From: Lumnitzera littorea
Lineage: Eukaryota; Streptophyta; Magnoliopsida; Myrtales; Combretaceae
Direction of reading: 5' to 3'
Length of the DNA stretch: 64,000 nt
NCBI GenBank assembly: GCA_024138015.1
Contig: JAMXBB010000014.1
Coordinates: 263,904-327,903 of the forward strand
This document shows positions 35,001-46,999 of the stretch, one piece after another (the first letter of the stretch is position 1; every line of letters begins with the position of its first letter). The notes below the pieces were generated by a model that saw only the letters and a list, made by a program, of their open reading frames with translations, searched no databases and was not told where the DNA came from. Made by a program: the position numbers and the translations under genes.

Positions 35001-36320
35001 ATGCAAGAAACTTACTCAAATTCCTTCACTGGATTGCATCCTCAATCACATTTGAGTTAGATACACTTGTTAGTATTATGACCTCTATTGTGGTAAAAAT
35101 CGTAGTATTTATTTGAATTTAGTCTTGAAGGATTTCCTCTCATTCTCTCCAGCAATTGCAACACACCTCTTTGGCCATACACTTCCATCAATATGTCTAC
35201 AATTAGACAATTAAGTGGTGTATGGACAGAATATGTCAGGATGCATGGCCTCTTTTTCTCGGTGTTAGAACATTGATCGTCGTTCGCTACAAGTCAATCT
35301 TTCATACTCTTCTTCTTGTCACCTTTTTTATCTCCTCTACTTTGATCAACCTCTTAACGAGCCTTAATATTGTCTTCCTGGTGGATGTAATGTAGCTTTG
35401 GCTTTGGCTTTGAACTCAGTAAATGTTCTCGGCTTATTTTTTATGAGACTTGAAAAAGTTTCTATAAGGTTTAATACCATTGATAATTGTGTTGAGAGTA
35501 ACAATCATATTTAGCTTTGGGATTTAGACCATTTTAGCCATAAACTTGGCTAGATAGTCCTTGATAGATTCGACTAATCTTTGCTTTATCATGTTAAGGA
35601 TAAAAAAATCCTTAACAGGAAGCTTGCTTGCAAGGAAGTGTTAGAAAAACACTTCTACTAAATCCTCGAAACATGAGATTATGTCTAGCTTTAGATGTTT
35701 GAACCATATATTAGCTACATTCCTCAATATTGAGGGAAAATTTTGGTAAACCATGACATCACTCAAGCCGTACAACGTAACCAAGGTGCGGTAGCACTTA
35801 AGATGATCTTTAGGATCTCTTACTCTACCATAAGTTTCAAATTATGGTAGCTTGATGTGTCGTAGTATAACTTCATCCAAAATCTCAAGGAAGAAAGGGC
35901 TCTTCTTTATTTGGAATAGTTTACTGATCATCATAAGGGTGCTAATATGCGAGGGTCTAGCAGGGTGTACCTGCTATGGTTTTTTTCCCTTGACATCTTT
36001 CTTAAGAGTAAGGGTTGAAGATCCCATTGTAACTTTAGCTTACTTTTTCAATAATTCAAGAGAGTAGATTGAGTCTCCACTATTCTCGAAATATTTCTAT
36101 GAAGAAAGATAAGGATCTCATCATATTTTTTTGTTAAGTTCTTGGTTTTCCTTGGCTAAGTTGGCTAAGTTGAGGCAAAGTTACTCCAACTTAGCCCCAA
36201 CTTAGCCAAACGTTGTTTGTTAGTATGTCGACTTCCCCTTACTTGGTGGTGGGGTAAAGAACTAACACCTGTACTTTTGATCATTCTCATCCTTGCTATG
36301 TAGGTGTGTAATGAAAAATA
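32049..36320 (-). pseudogene. gag-protease-RT-RNase H of Tat element A
   Basis: From 36320 leftward: gag with its central domain at about 35420-35780 (FLASKLPVKDFFILNMIKQR, SIKDYLAKFMAK); protease C-terminal part (34441-34641, ISLPIKI and DFLVVKY); RT N-terminus (33973-34335, NANIFTWSPADMPSI); palm (33583-33780, YNQIKMNEEDEVQTSF, MMPYELKSVGATY); catalytic box YVND at 33543-33554 instead of YVDD; connection (33210-33464, CVFSATSGNFLGYMV); first RNase H; second RNase H (32265-32730, LYVDGSSTKEGSG, NNEVEYEALIARL, with FSYSQLIVNQV where the family has an Asp before SQL). The last part (32049-32265) has LIDDQLYK and LPPKDVQQLL of the integrase zinc region. Stops and frameshifts throughout. Confidence 0.9.
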
Positions 36321-36332
36321 GATAGCGCCAAA
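36321..36332 (-). promoter_or_regulatory. Primer binding site of element A
   Basis: The minus strand reads TTTGGCGCTATC directly after the LTR end CAACAACA. TGGCGC-type sites next to the 5' LTR are usual in plant Ty3/gypsy elements. I do not assign the primer tRNA. Confidence 0.75.
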
Positions 36333-36816
36333 TGTTGTTGAGTGATTTTGGGGTAGGATCTAGTTCTTGCAAAAACATAGAAAACTAAGTGGCACTGGGG
36401 CCAGTTCGATATAATCGCTCCGATGCCTAAGTCAGTAAATGTGTTTTGAGAGAGTTAAGATAAGTATAAAGTTTAGGATTGTAAGAGAGTTCTTACAATG
36501 CCTCCTCTTTATATTTATAGGCGAAAATTGGGTGGATGAAATTATAGTTAATCATCAATAATAGGATACGTGGAGATCTCATAATCAAACACATGCTGAA
36601 GATATAGGAATGGTGGGCAGTTATTTAATGAGATCATACTAGATCATAATTGTTTGTGCCACTTTCGTAAGTTTAAATTAGATGAGTTAATAGGCTCGAC
36701 TTCAAGGCCTAATGAATGGGTTGAGCTTTAGTCAACACCAGTTGAAAACAAAGTAATTGACCTCTCGTTAGCCAAGTAAACGAATAATGTTATAAGGTGA
36801 AAATCGACTGTCAACA
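36333..36816 (-). repeat. Right (5') LTR of element A
   Basis: 484 bp, TGTTGTTG...GTCAACA, the better preserved copy. On the minus strand, CCTATAAATATAAAGAGG (about 36505-36522) is a TATA box for leftward transcription of gag-pol. Confidence 0.93.
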
Positions 36817-38561
36817 GGAAGTATGCCATTTCATTGAAATTGCAAAGTTTGCATGATCCAATTTGGCATAAAACTTTTTAGAAGTGGAGTCATATTTGTT
36901 CCACTTGTGACCTATCAAATGCATATAGATAAAAAACTGTGCAATTAATTCAGGAATCAATGCCTAAAAACGTTAACATTCCCTTTAAGTTAAGCTTAGG
37001 AAATTTGAAGTCAATTCTAATATTCCAAACTAAATGAGAGTTCTAGGTGTTCAATTGTTGTCCCATGCGTATATGCTTCTTCCTTATTGGGCTCATGAGT
37101 ATGTTAATGCCATGCAAAAAGAGTGACTAGTAAATCATGCCTTACTTTGCCTCCTCGATGTTATTATAAATTTCATTTCTTACCCATTATTCTCTTTTTA
37201 TATTTTCAATTTTTCAACTTTTTTTCTATTTCTTTCATTTTTCTTCTTTTTTTCTTTACCTTTTCTCTTTTTTTTTTTTTTGTGATGGAATCATAACTTT
37301 ACTCGGTAATGATTTTTGCTTAATTCCCATCATTTCTTTATTTCATTTATCCTTTCTTCTGGGGCATTCATTATACATTTGTTAAGGAGTATTTAGGTAA
37401 AATCTAGTGCTTACTTTGGTTCATAGGACAATAGAAAACTACTAGATTCCTCAAAGAAATGGTGTTTATAAATGGATGACTTTCGAAAATAGAAAAACCT
37501 AACACAAAGTATGTTTCCCGAACTTCAAATCTCTAAACTACACCGAAATTAAGCATAACAAAACAAAGATTCTTTTAATTAATTATAAAGTATTGAGAAG
37601 CATTCATGACTAATTCATAAGGGGATTCATTCAAAATTTCAAGCCCTAATCACTTCCTTCTACTTTTATTCACACAAACTTTAATAAGAAGAATGACATA
37701 CTTGACATGAAAAACATTGAGTGTGAGGGAATATTATCCAACTTTTAGAAAAAGATCATCTTTTTAGATGTACTGAAGGGATAATTTTGCATGAATAAAT
37801 TTGATCATTAATGCCCAATTAGAACCACACAGCTTCATAATTCATGTCTAATCCTCCTTACCCCTAACTTTAAGTTCAAGAAATATATTCAACACATGCA
37901 TGCTTGAAAAGTAAAAGAGGAAAAGTTAGACCAGAGCTCCCTTGGTTTCTTGGTGTATTTGAAGTCCTTGAGTCCTCTCTAGGGTTCCTTTGATGGTGCC
38001 TTTAGATGATAGATTTGACTTTCCTTTAATAATTCATAAGTGCCTATGTAATACAAAAGAAACATAACTAAATAGAAGGATTGGGAAAAGATGATGCGTT
38101 GGGTTGCCTCTCGCTAAGCACTTGTTTTTAAGCCTTCAACCTGGCTTCTTGATGTTTGCCTCATGGTAGATCCTCATCTAATCTCTAGGGCCCATGTTGT
38201 TCATCTCCCCAACCTCTACTCGATTCTCCCTGCTCATCATAACCCCTTCTCTTTCTCATGCAACCTTTTTTTTTTTTTAATTCTACTTCTAGATCTAAAT
38301 CTTTATCTCCTTCTCTCAATTGTTGAATTCATTCTTTAACTTAGAGCATCACCTTTCACTCTTCACTTTCCAAAATGATTACCTCTCTTATATCTAAGAT
38401 TACTCTAAAAATGGCTAAGAACGATCTCCTGAAAACTAACGATCAATCTTCATCTTTCATGTCCATCATGATGAAGTCAATAAGGAAGTGACATGGTCTT
38501 GCATTCATTGGTATGGAGTGAAGCTTTCCTAACGATTTTGTCTAAACCCTATCATTGGTCC
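36817..38561. other. Element D 3' untranslated region
   Basis: It continues the sequence cut at 25019. No coding signal is supported on either strand. T-rich runs lie at 37240-37282 and 38267-38279. Confidence 0.55.
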
Positions 38562-40560
38562 TTATGTAATATGGGCTTTCCTTGTGAAACTTTCTAACTC
38601 CAATTCTTGCATAGCTTTTTTTGACATAAAACTATTTGTTACACCTATGTCTAAAAGAACTCTTGGAAAAAGCCTATCCATAATGGTACATGACAGAGTA
38701 GATTTCCTTAGATCATCTAATCTATGTGCAAACTGAAAGCCAATGGCACCCTTCTCTTCAAGCACCATGTCTAAAATTTTGAATTCATCAATGTTAGGTT
38801 TCTCCTCTAAATTAGTGCCAATCTCATTCTCCAATTCAGACTTCATTGGATTTTCTTTCTCAAAATTTTGAAAATCCCCTTCTTTTAAGTCATCATTATC
38901 CATTTCTTCACATACACTAGGATCCTCTTCAACATTCTCTACTTGGATCCCCTTCTTCATTATCTCCCTTCACTCTATTCATCCTGTCCATGTTATACAT
39001 CTCATCATTACTCAATGCTTCTTCTTCTTCTTTAGATTCCTCTTCCATTTCATCATGTATATACCCCTTGAGTTCAGCTATCAGTTTCTTTTTTTTTTTT
39101 TTATGGTGTGAACATGTCCTCATCTATGGTCTCAATCTATCCCTCAACAAGATCCTCAGACCTCATATATTGTCCTCTAAATATTTGCTTCCCACTATAG
39201 TATAACTCCTTCTCTCCTACATTAGCTTCTTTATCATTCCCACTAGATGTTCTAGCTTAGTCTATCAAGTTTCATTCGATGTTGCTAGGTAGTTGCCCTA
39301 ATAGTCTCTTTGTCATGTTTTCATCATGCTAAGCTATAATTTCTTGTAGATCTTGTAGTGAGGCCTCTTGTACATTCATCCTCATATTACACTTCTAAAT
39401 AAAACTCTTCATTAATTCCTTAATGGTCTCTTTCTTCGATTTCTATGTGGATAGAGGCAAAGGTAGTGATTGGTGCTGGCCAAATTGCATCCTATGTCCT
39501 TAAAAACCTGTATTAAATCCTCTTCCTTGATTTCCTCCTCATGATAAATTTGGATGGTATCTCCAGCCTGGGTCATGTATACTTGAGTAAGGGTTATAGT
39601 TCCTCTACCATTATTGAAATTCTCCATTACATTAGCTTGCTTCTCTTGAATTTCTCTTTATGGGGCAAAGGAGTTCTTAGTTTGACAACTAGTGCTTGCA
39701 TAATGTACTCCCCCATACATACAACAATAATCATAAGGTTGCTTACAAGCATTAAAACAGTTGACTTGGTTGGCTTTTTATTTATTTATTTGAGCTAGAT
39801 GGTGAGTAAGGCAAATTGTTCTTAAGTAGATTTAATTCTTCTTCTTCTCATATACTCGCCGCGCTTCTTGGTTATGCTCTCTAAGAATGCTAACCATGAG
39901 CATGGGTTGACATATGGTTGGCATTTGTTTAAACATATCATAAGCCTCTTCAACACTCTTGTTCATGATCGTGGCTCCAACAGCTACATCAACCATCATC
40001 CTAAAACGATATCCCAAAACATTATAGAAAGTACTCACAATACTCCATACAGAAAGGCCATGATCGAGATACATTCTTAATAACTCCTTAAATCTCTCCT
40101 AACTTTCAAATAGTGACTTTCAATCAATCTACCAAAACATAGTAATATTATTTCTCATCTTTGCAATCTTACTCAATGGGAAAAGTTGATCCCATGTGCT
40201 GATGGGATCAACTTTATCTCTCTATGAAAATGGGAATAACCTTAGGCAAATGGAATCATCAAACACCCTATTTGTTTTGATTGTAACACATAATTGCAAA
40301 AAGTTTTGAATGTGTTGATGGGAATCATTGGATGGTGATCTACCGAATTGATGAAGTTATACCATCTGGATCAAAGCTAGCTTTTGTTTGAAATTGTTTG
40401 CTTGAACAATTGGCCAAATGATTAGTGGTACGACATCATTCAAATTTGAAACACAATATTCCCAAAGGGCTTAATTAGTACCATTTCCATTTTCATGAGC
40501 TCCATTCCCATTAACTCTATTTTTGTTTCCTTCATTAAAGAGTCCTTGTTGATTATCCAT
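38562..40560 (-). pseudogene. gag and protease remnant of element D
   Basis: The likely start is ATG at 40560 (MDNQQGLFNEGN). Then DDSICLRLFPFS, ISTWDQLFPLSKIAKMRNNI and FKELLRMYLDHGLSVW (40020-40100) and FYNVLGYRFRMMVDVAVGAT (39990-40020), the Retrotrans_gag pattern of Athila-type elements. MNKSVEEAYDMF follows. An acidic stretch precedes a protease-like segment (38562-38700): CTIMDRLFPRVLLDIGV, where the catalytic triplet would be DTGA or DSGA, then NSFMSKKAMQELELE. It reads DIGV, so the protease would be dead even without the stops. No RT follows downstream. Confidence 0.78.
40182..40215. repeat. Perfect 14-bp inverted repeat in D's gag
   Basis: AAAGTTGATCCCAT (40182-40195) and its exact reverse complement (40202-40215) are separated by a 6-base loop GTGCTG. 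It lies in decayed gag and is probably a local templated duplication rather than a regulator. Confidence 0.8.
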
Positions 40561-41043
40561 ATCTCTAAATTGTACTCTTCTCCTTTATATTATCATACGA
40601 TGAAATGTTTAGTCTATCTTATGGTCAAATTCCTTAAATACTTCTCTTACTCCCCTTCACATAGAAACCAATAAGTCTTAAATCTACTCCTTCCAGGTCC
40701 AATTGAACCACCAAACTACAACCTACAAACACTAATACAAATATCTAAATAGCACTTTTCTTAGCTAGACAACAAGTAGACTAGGAACAATTTAGCAGTC
40801 AACAAATAAATCCGGCAATAAAGTTTCAAACTCTATACTTAAAATAGTTCAAATTAACAAGAAAATAGCAAAATCAGCTCAATTAAATAAGAAACAAATA
40901 AAGATAAGAACTTTGACAATTGAACTACTCAAAATTAACAAAATTTACACTACGTAATCAACTACAACTAACAACTAGAACTACAACTAAAGCCTAGTTT
41001 TAGAGTTCTTGGTTTATCTAATATTAGAGCAATTGCCTTCTAC

Positions 41044-41063
41044 CCAAAAACAGTGCTAAAGCT
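41044..41063 (-). promoter_or_regulatory. Decayed primer binding site of element D
   Basis: The minus strand reads TTTAGCACTGTTTTTGGGTA, which differs from the Athila-type TTTGGCGCCGTTGCCGGGGA mainly by transitions. It is about 20 bases from the start of alignable LTR sequence, so the exact LTR edge is uncertain. Confidence 0.5.
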
Positions 41064-41380
41064 TAACTAATGACATAGAACACTAATGAAAATGATAGAT
41101 TTGAAAATGTGTTGTACTAATTGACCAGTATGTTGGGTCGTATGTAATAATGAAACTAGTGGGTATTTACAAGGTAATTTCCATGGGGAGAAGTGCTTAT
41201 CTAAGTATCGAATACTACTTGCTACTCTAATCTAGGTTAATCAAATAAGGAGTTGAGAAATTGCAATTAGAAGTAAATGTAGGATCAAACATATAACAAT
41301 CAACACTAATAACAAAGGTATAGGCTTATGACATGCTTCTGATAAAGCAGCAAGGTTATGTTGTTAAGATATAGGGTATG

Positions 41381-42160
41381 TGATGCATCTCCAAGGTCGG
41401 ACACATGGAGAGGCAGTATAATGAAATGAACTAAAAAGAAACAAAGAAAAACCTAGCAAAGTTCGGGTAGCTACCGAATGGATATAACACACCACTTGAT
41501 CCTACTTGGCCAATAATCTGCCAGATATGACATATCGGTCCGAATTGAAGGGTTACTCAACACTACTCCTTGCTAAAGGGAATAGATAAGGGTTGAATGA
41601 TAACAAGAACACTAACATTACTCAAAGTGGATAATTCTGTATTAAAAGTTAAATGTTTGCATACAAGGAAAGTGAGGGTTTATATACTTTCCCACTAAGG
41701 TTATTTTATACGTATGAAAAGACAAAAGGCTATTTTACAATTATGTTACATGAATCATACTAAAAAAGGGTAAAAAGGACAAAGAATATCCAGTACGAAA
41801 AAGAAAGAATCATTTTAGAACATTGTGTCAGAAGGCACATGTCGCTTGATGGCTGTATGTCTAGAGTATGATATAACATAGGCAAGAAAAAGAAGTGCTA
41901 ATAGTTAGAGGCCAACCTAATCTAGATCAGGTCGGGAGCTCGGCTCAGCTAATTCTAAGCTATCTTCTAGATTAGAACTTCACTGTTGGGTAAGAGCATG
42001 TTGGACACACATGAGGATCTGATAGATAGGTCGGCTGGGGGTTAGATCGAAATAAAAGTCTTCGTCTCGTCTATGACATAGAGTTAGTGTTTTCCATGCG
42101 AGCCCTTGAAGTCCTCGAGCTCGGCTTCTTATGATCGGTCCAAGGGGTTGATTCCTATTA
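41381..42160 (-). repeat. Left (3') LTR of element C
   Basis: 780 bp; aligns along its length with 47000-47841. It lacks about 60 bp present in the right copy (near 47550-47615). Its right 180 bp encode the end of pol. Confidence 0.93.
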
Positions 42161-45100
42161 TCTACTTGGGGGTCGGAAAGATTTGTCCTCAAATTTGAAG
42201 TGGTTTCTGCTCGTTCTTTTGGGGCGCCCGTAGGGTCTTCTTCAGCACCTGTAAGGTCTTCTTCTATTGGTTGATGGGGAATCATATTGGACATGTTAAA
42301 GGTAGAGGAGACACCATAGTCATCAGGCAACTCAATCTGGTAGGTATTGCGGTTGATCTTCTTTAAGACCTCGAATGGGCCATCAGCTCGTGGAGATAGT
42401 TTGCTTTGTCTTAAGTGCAAAAATCACTCTCAATTGAGGTGGATCCATACTAAGTCTCTAGGCTGGAAAGAAACAGTTTGGTGGCCTTGGCTACCAATTT
42501 CTTACTGTCTCTGATTGAATTTGGCAATCTTCTTTGTTATGGACTAGTACAATTCATGTAATTTTCAAGCTCAATCAACTCCGAATTGACTCTCTTCAGT
42601 AGTTGCTAGGGTGCTAATCATGTCCAGGGGAATGGTTAGGTTAAGGCCATAGATAACTTCAAATGGGGTCTTCCTTGTAGTACTATAGATAGTTAGGTTG
42701 TATACGAACTCCACGACTAGTAGGCACAGATCCTAATCCCTCAAGTTCTTCCCTACAATAGCTCTCAGCAGATTGCCTAGTGTCTTGTTCACTACTTCAG
42801 TATGACCATCAGTTTGAGGGTGGCTATTGGAGCTAAACATTAGTTTAGTCCCAAGTCTCCTCCAAAGAGTCTTCCAAAAATAGCTCAAAAATTTTGTGTC
42901 TCGATCTAAGATAATAGTCTTCAGTACTCTATGCAGTTGAACAACCTCCTGTAAAAACAAATTAGCAATATATAAAGCATCATTAGTCCGATAGCATGGA
43001 ATGAAGTGTGCCATCTTACTGAAACCGTCCACTACAATAAAAATAGAATCTTTCCCTCTAGATGTCCGGGGCAACCTTAAGACAAAGTCCATGCTGAAGT
43101 TGGCCAATGGTAAAGTAGCTATTAGTAGGGACATGTACTCTCTATGGGGTTTTCTCTTCCCCTTAGCATGCTTACACACTTCACAATGACCGATTACCTT
43201 ATAGACATCCTTAACCAGACTCGGCCAGTAAAAATTCTCTTTCAACAGATTGGCTATCTTGACTTCCCTAAAGTGGCCTAAAAGTCCACTACTGTGAGCT
43301 TCCTAGACCAACAATTCATGTGTAGAGCAGCTTAGAATACATAGTTTGCAGTCTTTGAATAGATAGCCATCCTTAAGATAATATCCTCCCACAACTAGTC
43401 CTTCGCGGTACTATTCAATAATGGAACCGAAGTGAGGGTCATTAGCATACTACTCAGTAATGAGTGAAAATCCCAATAGTTTTGTTTGTAAAGTGGTCAG
43501 TAAGGTTTGCCGTCATGATAGAGCATCGATGACCACATTTTCACTTCCGTTCTTGTGTCAGATGATGTACGAGAAACCTTCCATGAACTCCAACCACTTA
43601 GCTTGCCTTTTCAAAAGCTTGTTCTAACTCCCTAGATGTTTTAGAGACTCATGGTCTGTATAATAACAAACGCTCATGGCAGCAAATAATGTTGCCAAAC
43701 AGTAAGAGCTTGGAAAAGGGAATACATCTCCTTCTCATACATGGAATAGTTCAAGGCTAAGCCACTCAGTTTCTCACTATGGTAAGCGACAAGCTATCAT
43801 TCTTGCATCAAGACAGCACCAATTCAAACTCCCGATGCATTGTACTCTAGTCCGAAGGGCTTGTCAAAATCTAGTAGTGCAAGGACAAGTGCCGAGGTGA
43901 ACTTCCCTTTGATCTCCCTAAAGCTTCACTTAGCTTGATCGTTCCACATGAACCCTTCATTCTTCTTTGTTAACTTGGTCAATGGGGCAACTATTGTACT
44001 GAAGTCCTTAATAAATCACCTATAGAAAGAAGCTAAGCTATGGAAACTTCGGACTTCAGTGACATTCTTCAACGTCAACCAATCTAGAACAGGTCGGATC
44101 TTCTCCTTAATTGCTTGGATTCCATCCCTTAATACTACAAACCCTATGAACGTTACCTTTTTTTGGCAAAACGTGCATTTCTTCATGTTCCCATACAACT
44201 TCTCAGTTCATAAAATGTCAAATACTTCGTAAAGATGTTGAACATGGTTGTTTAAGTTGGCACTATACACCAATATGTCATCAAAGTATACGACCACATA
44301 TCTTCCAGGAAGAGAGCGCATCACATGGTTCATTAACCTTATGAATGTGCTCGGCGACATGCCTAGTCTTAAAGGTAGTCTTCCATTCATTGCCCGGCCT
44401 CATGCAAATTTGGTGGTAGCCACTCCATAGGTTAATCTTAGAAAATATCTTTGCGCTATGAAGCTCATCTAACATGTCATCAAGCTTTGGTATCGAGTAT
44501 TTGTACTTGACAGTAATTCGATTGATTACTCATCTGTTGATGCACATGCGCCATGAACCATCCTTCTTTGAAACGAGCAAAGCTGGTACATTACAAGGGC
44601 TCATGCTCTCCTTCACATATCCTCACTCAATGAGTTCATCCACCTGTCTTTTCTACTCAACATCATACTCAGGGTTCATCCTATATGTAGGTTAGTTCAG
44701 TAAGGTGGCACCTTGCTGTAGATTAATATAGTGCTCTATGCTTCGAACTGGTGGTAGTCCTTTAGGTAGTTCTCCTAGAAACAGGTCGAAAAACTCATTT
44801 AGCAAGCTTCGAATCTCTTCTGGAACATTCTGTAACTCTCTCATCTCCATTAGTCTCCTAACCAATAAGAACATCCGTTAATCAGCTTTCTTAGTAGATC
44901 GGAGCTCTCTATAGCTCATCACTAGGGCTTTCTTCTTACTAGCTCGAGTAAGTCAATTATGGGTTTCATTTACTTGGGATGGGGTTAAGGGTTGCAACAT
45001 TATCCTCCTTCCATTCTTAACAAAAGCATAGGTGTTTTTATACCTGTTGTACATAACATATCGGTCAAATAACCAAGGTCGTCTAACCAACAAATGTGAA

Positions 45101-46733
45101 GCTCCCATGAGGACAACATCGTACATTACTTCATCCTTGTATACATTTCCGACACTAAACAGCATGGTCACTTATTTAGTTACGAGTAAAGTACCCTTAT
45201 CATAAAGCCAATGTAGCTTGTAAAGTCGGGGATGCCTTGAGGTTGGCAGACCCAACCTCTGCATAAAGGATTGTGCAACCACATTAGTGCAACTTCCTCC
45301 ATCCACTATGATCATACATAATTAGCCTTTAATGGTACACTTGGTATAGAACAAATTCTCCCTCTAGTCCTCCTCATTGTTCGGTAAGGAAATTATGACT
45401 CATCTTAAGACTAGAGTCATCACTTCTCCCTGGTCGGCATAGACACAAATCTCTTCTTCCTCTTCGACTTTCACCTTTTGAACATCCTTCTCTTCCTCAG
45501 GCTCACTTTCATCGGTACTATCCACTACATCTCCTCAAAGTACGATGACATGTTGGTTCGAACACTTAGTAGCCATGTATCTGAAGCTTAAGCATTTAAA
45601 GCATTTCACCTAGCTAGACTTCGGTTCGGAGGTCTATCCCTTCTCATATGTTCTTGGGGGCGGCCTAGCCTCGACTCAGCTTAACTGTCCTGCTTAGTCA
45701 TGCTGACCTACTCGGCTATTGTCAAGTCGGTCATTCTTTTCCTCGGCTCAATTTGAATAGGTCGGCATGGTACTGGGATTTAGGAGAATGTTAGCCCAGG
45801 TCGGCTCGGAACATTTCTCCTCTACTTTTTGACCCTCTATGCTATCTTAATGACCTCTTCCAAATTATAAAACCTCTGTACTTCCACGATATTACAAATC
45901 TCATTCTTGAGCTTAGAAATGAACTTCAATACTGTACAGGCCTTGAGCTCTTCTGTATCGACTCGGATCATTAACAGTTGGTACTCTCTTACATAGTTAT
46001 CAACAGTTCGGCTTCCTTGGTGAAGCTCTTGTAACTTTACAAACGTATCTTGTAAATAAGTTTCAGATATAAATCTGTCTATTAATAACCATTTGATCTC
46101 ATCCTAAGTTCTAACACCTCGTCGTCCATCTCTTGCCTTAGCTGCATTCAGATTCTTCCACCACATGGTAGCATACCCAGTAAACTCCAATGCAGTAAGT
46201 TAAACCTTAGCTACATGCTCATCCCCATAACATTCAAATACTTTCTTGACCTTCTCTTCTCACTCCAAATATTCATCTGCATCTCTACTTCCACTGAAGG
46301 GGGGGATTTGTACCTTGACATTGTCTAGCCCTCGAAGGACTCGACATCTTTGTCTCTATGCTCAGTAAGAATCAACTTCTTCTTCTTCACCGTACCCTTC
46401 AACATCCAGCTCCTCATCATCCTCCACAATCTCCTCTAACTCCAATCTTCGTCTAGCAGCTCCTCCAACTCGAAGACGTCGAATTGGGTGATTAGTTTGA
46501 TTAACTCTGCCATAGTGTCTCTTAAGGGCGCCATCCTAAGGGTTTTGTTGTTGTACACCTTGGGGTTATTGTCTATTAACTTACATTGTGGTGACTAGAC
46601 TCTCAACAAGGTTTGTGAGTCTATCAAGTTTGTCATCAACGGACCTTGGGGTATTACTACCACTATAACCAAGACCAAGCTGAGCACCACTACTTTAGTC
46701 ACCAATGATACCTTGAATACTCAATTCTGACAT
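41980..46733 (-). pseudogene. gag-pol of element C, broken
   Basis: Start at ATG 46733 (MSELSIQG). Gag: VKVQIPPFSGSRDADEYLEW, then MWWKNLNAAKA and LQELHQGSRTVDNY. Zinc knuckle at 45562-45603: CFKCLSFRYMATKC, with His changed to Tyr. Protease end: LVRRPWLFDR (44953-45171). RT: LPPVRSIEHYINL, KINLWSGYHQI, catalytic YFDD (about 44280), TFIGFVV. RNase H is decayed (about 43380-43900). Integrase (42733-43245): zinc HCEVCKHAKGKRKPH, FSMDF (first Asp), ILDRDTKF (second Asp), HPQTDGHTEVVNKTLGN (catalytic Glu). C-terminus (41980-42420): LSPRADGPFEVLKKINRN and GPIIRSRARGLQ, continuing into the LTR. Several domains are well preserved, but stops and frameshifts separate them. Confidence 0.92.
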
Positions 46734-46980
46734 AGTCTAATACTTTTTGAATAGATTAACAAATTACTAACAACTGTAGTACCTCGAGTTACTCAAACAA
46801 AATAGTGATAAACTTGCTTTGTTTTCACAATAAAAAATAGAGTAAGAACAGAGTATCAATGAAGCTACAATTATGAACACAAAAGTACACTATAGTAGCT
46901 ATGGAAGGAACACAGTAGCCATTAACAGTAAGGTGAACCAAAACTTCACTGCAACTTCACATATTTCCTTATAGAACTAT

Positions 46981-46992
46981 GCTTTAATACTA
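46981..46992 (-). promoter_or_regulatory. Primer binding site of element C (decayed iMet type)
   Basis: The minus strand reads TAGTATTAAAGC, differing from the initiator-Met site TGGTATCAGAGC by transitions only, seven bases from the LTR end. Confidence 0.65.
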
Positions 46993-46999
46993 GCGAAGC

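Larger units (their letters stand above)
25020..36816 (-). mobile_element. Element A: complete Tat Ty3/gypsy element with antisense gene
   Basis: LTRs (25020-25492 and 36333-36816) start TGTTG and end CAACA or its decayed form, and are about 85% identical by eye. Flanks GGGAG (25015-25019) and GGAAG (36817-36821) are a 5-bp duplication with one mismatch. On the minus strand, the PBS TTTGGCGCTATC abuts the right LTR and the PPT GAGGGGCAAA abuts the left one, so transcription runs leftward. Order: gag, protease, RT, two RNase H domains, integrase, tandem array, then an opposite-strand extra gene with its own TATA box. All coding is broken, and a 1.65-kb solo LTR sits in integrase. Confidence 0.92.
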
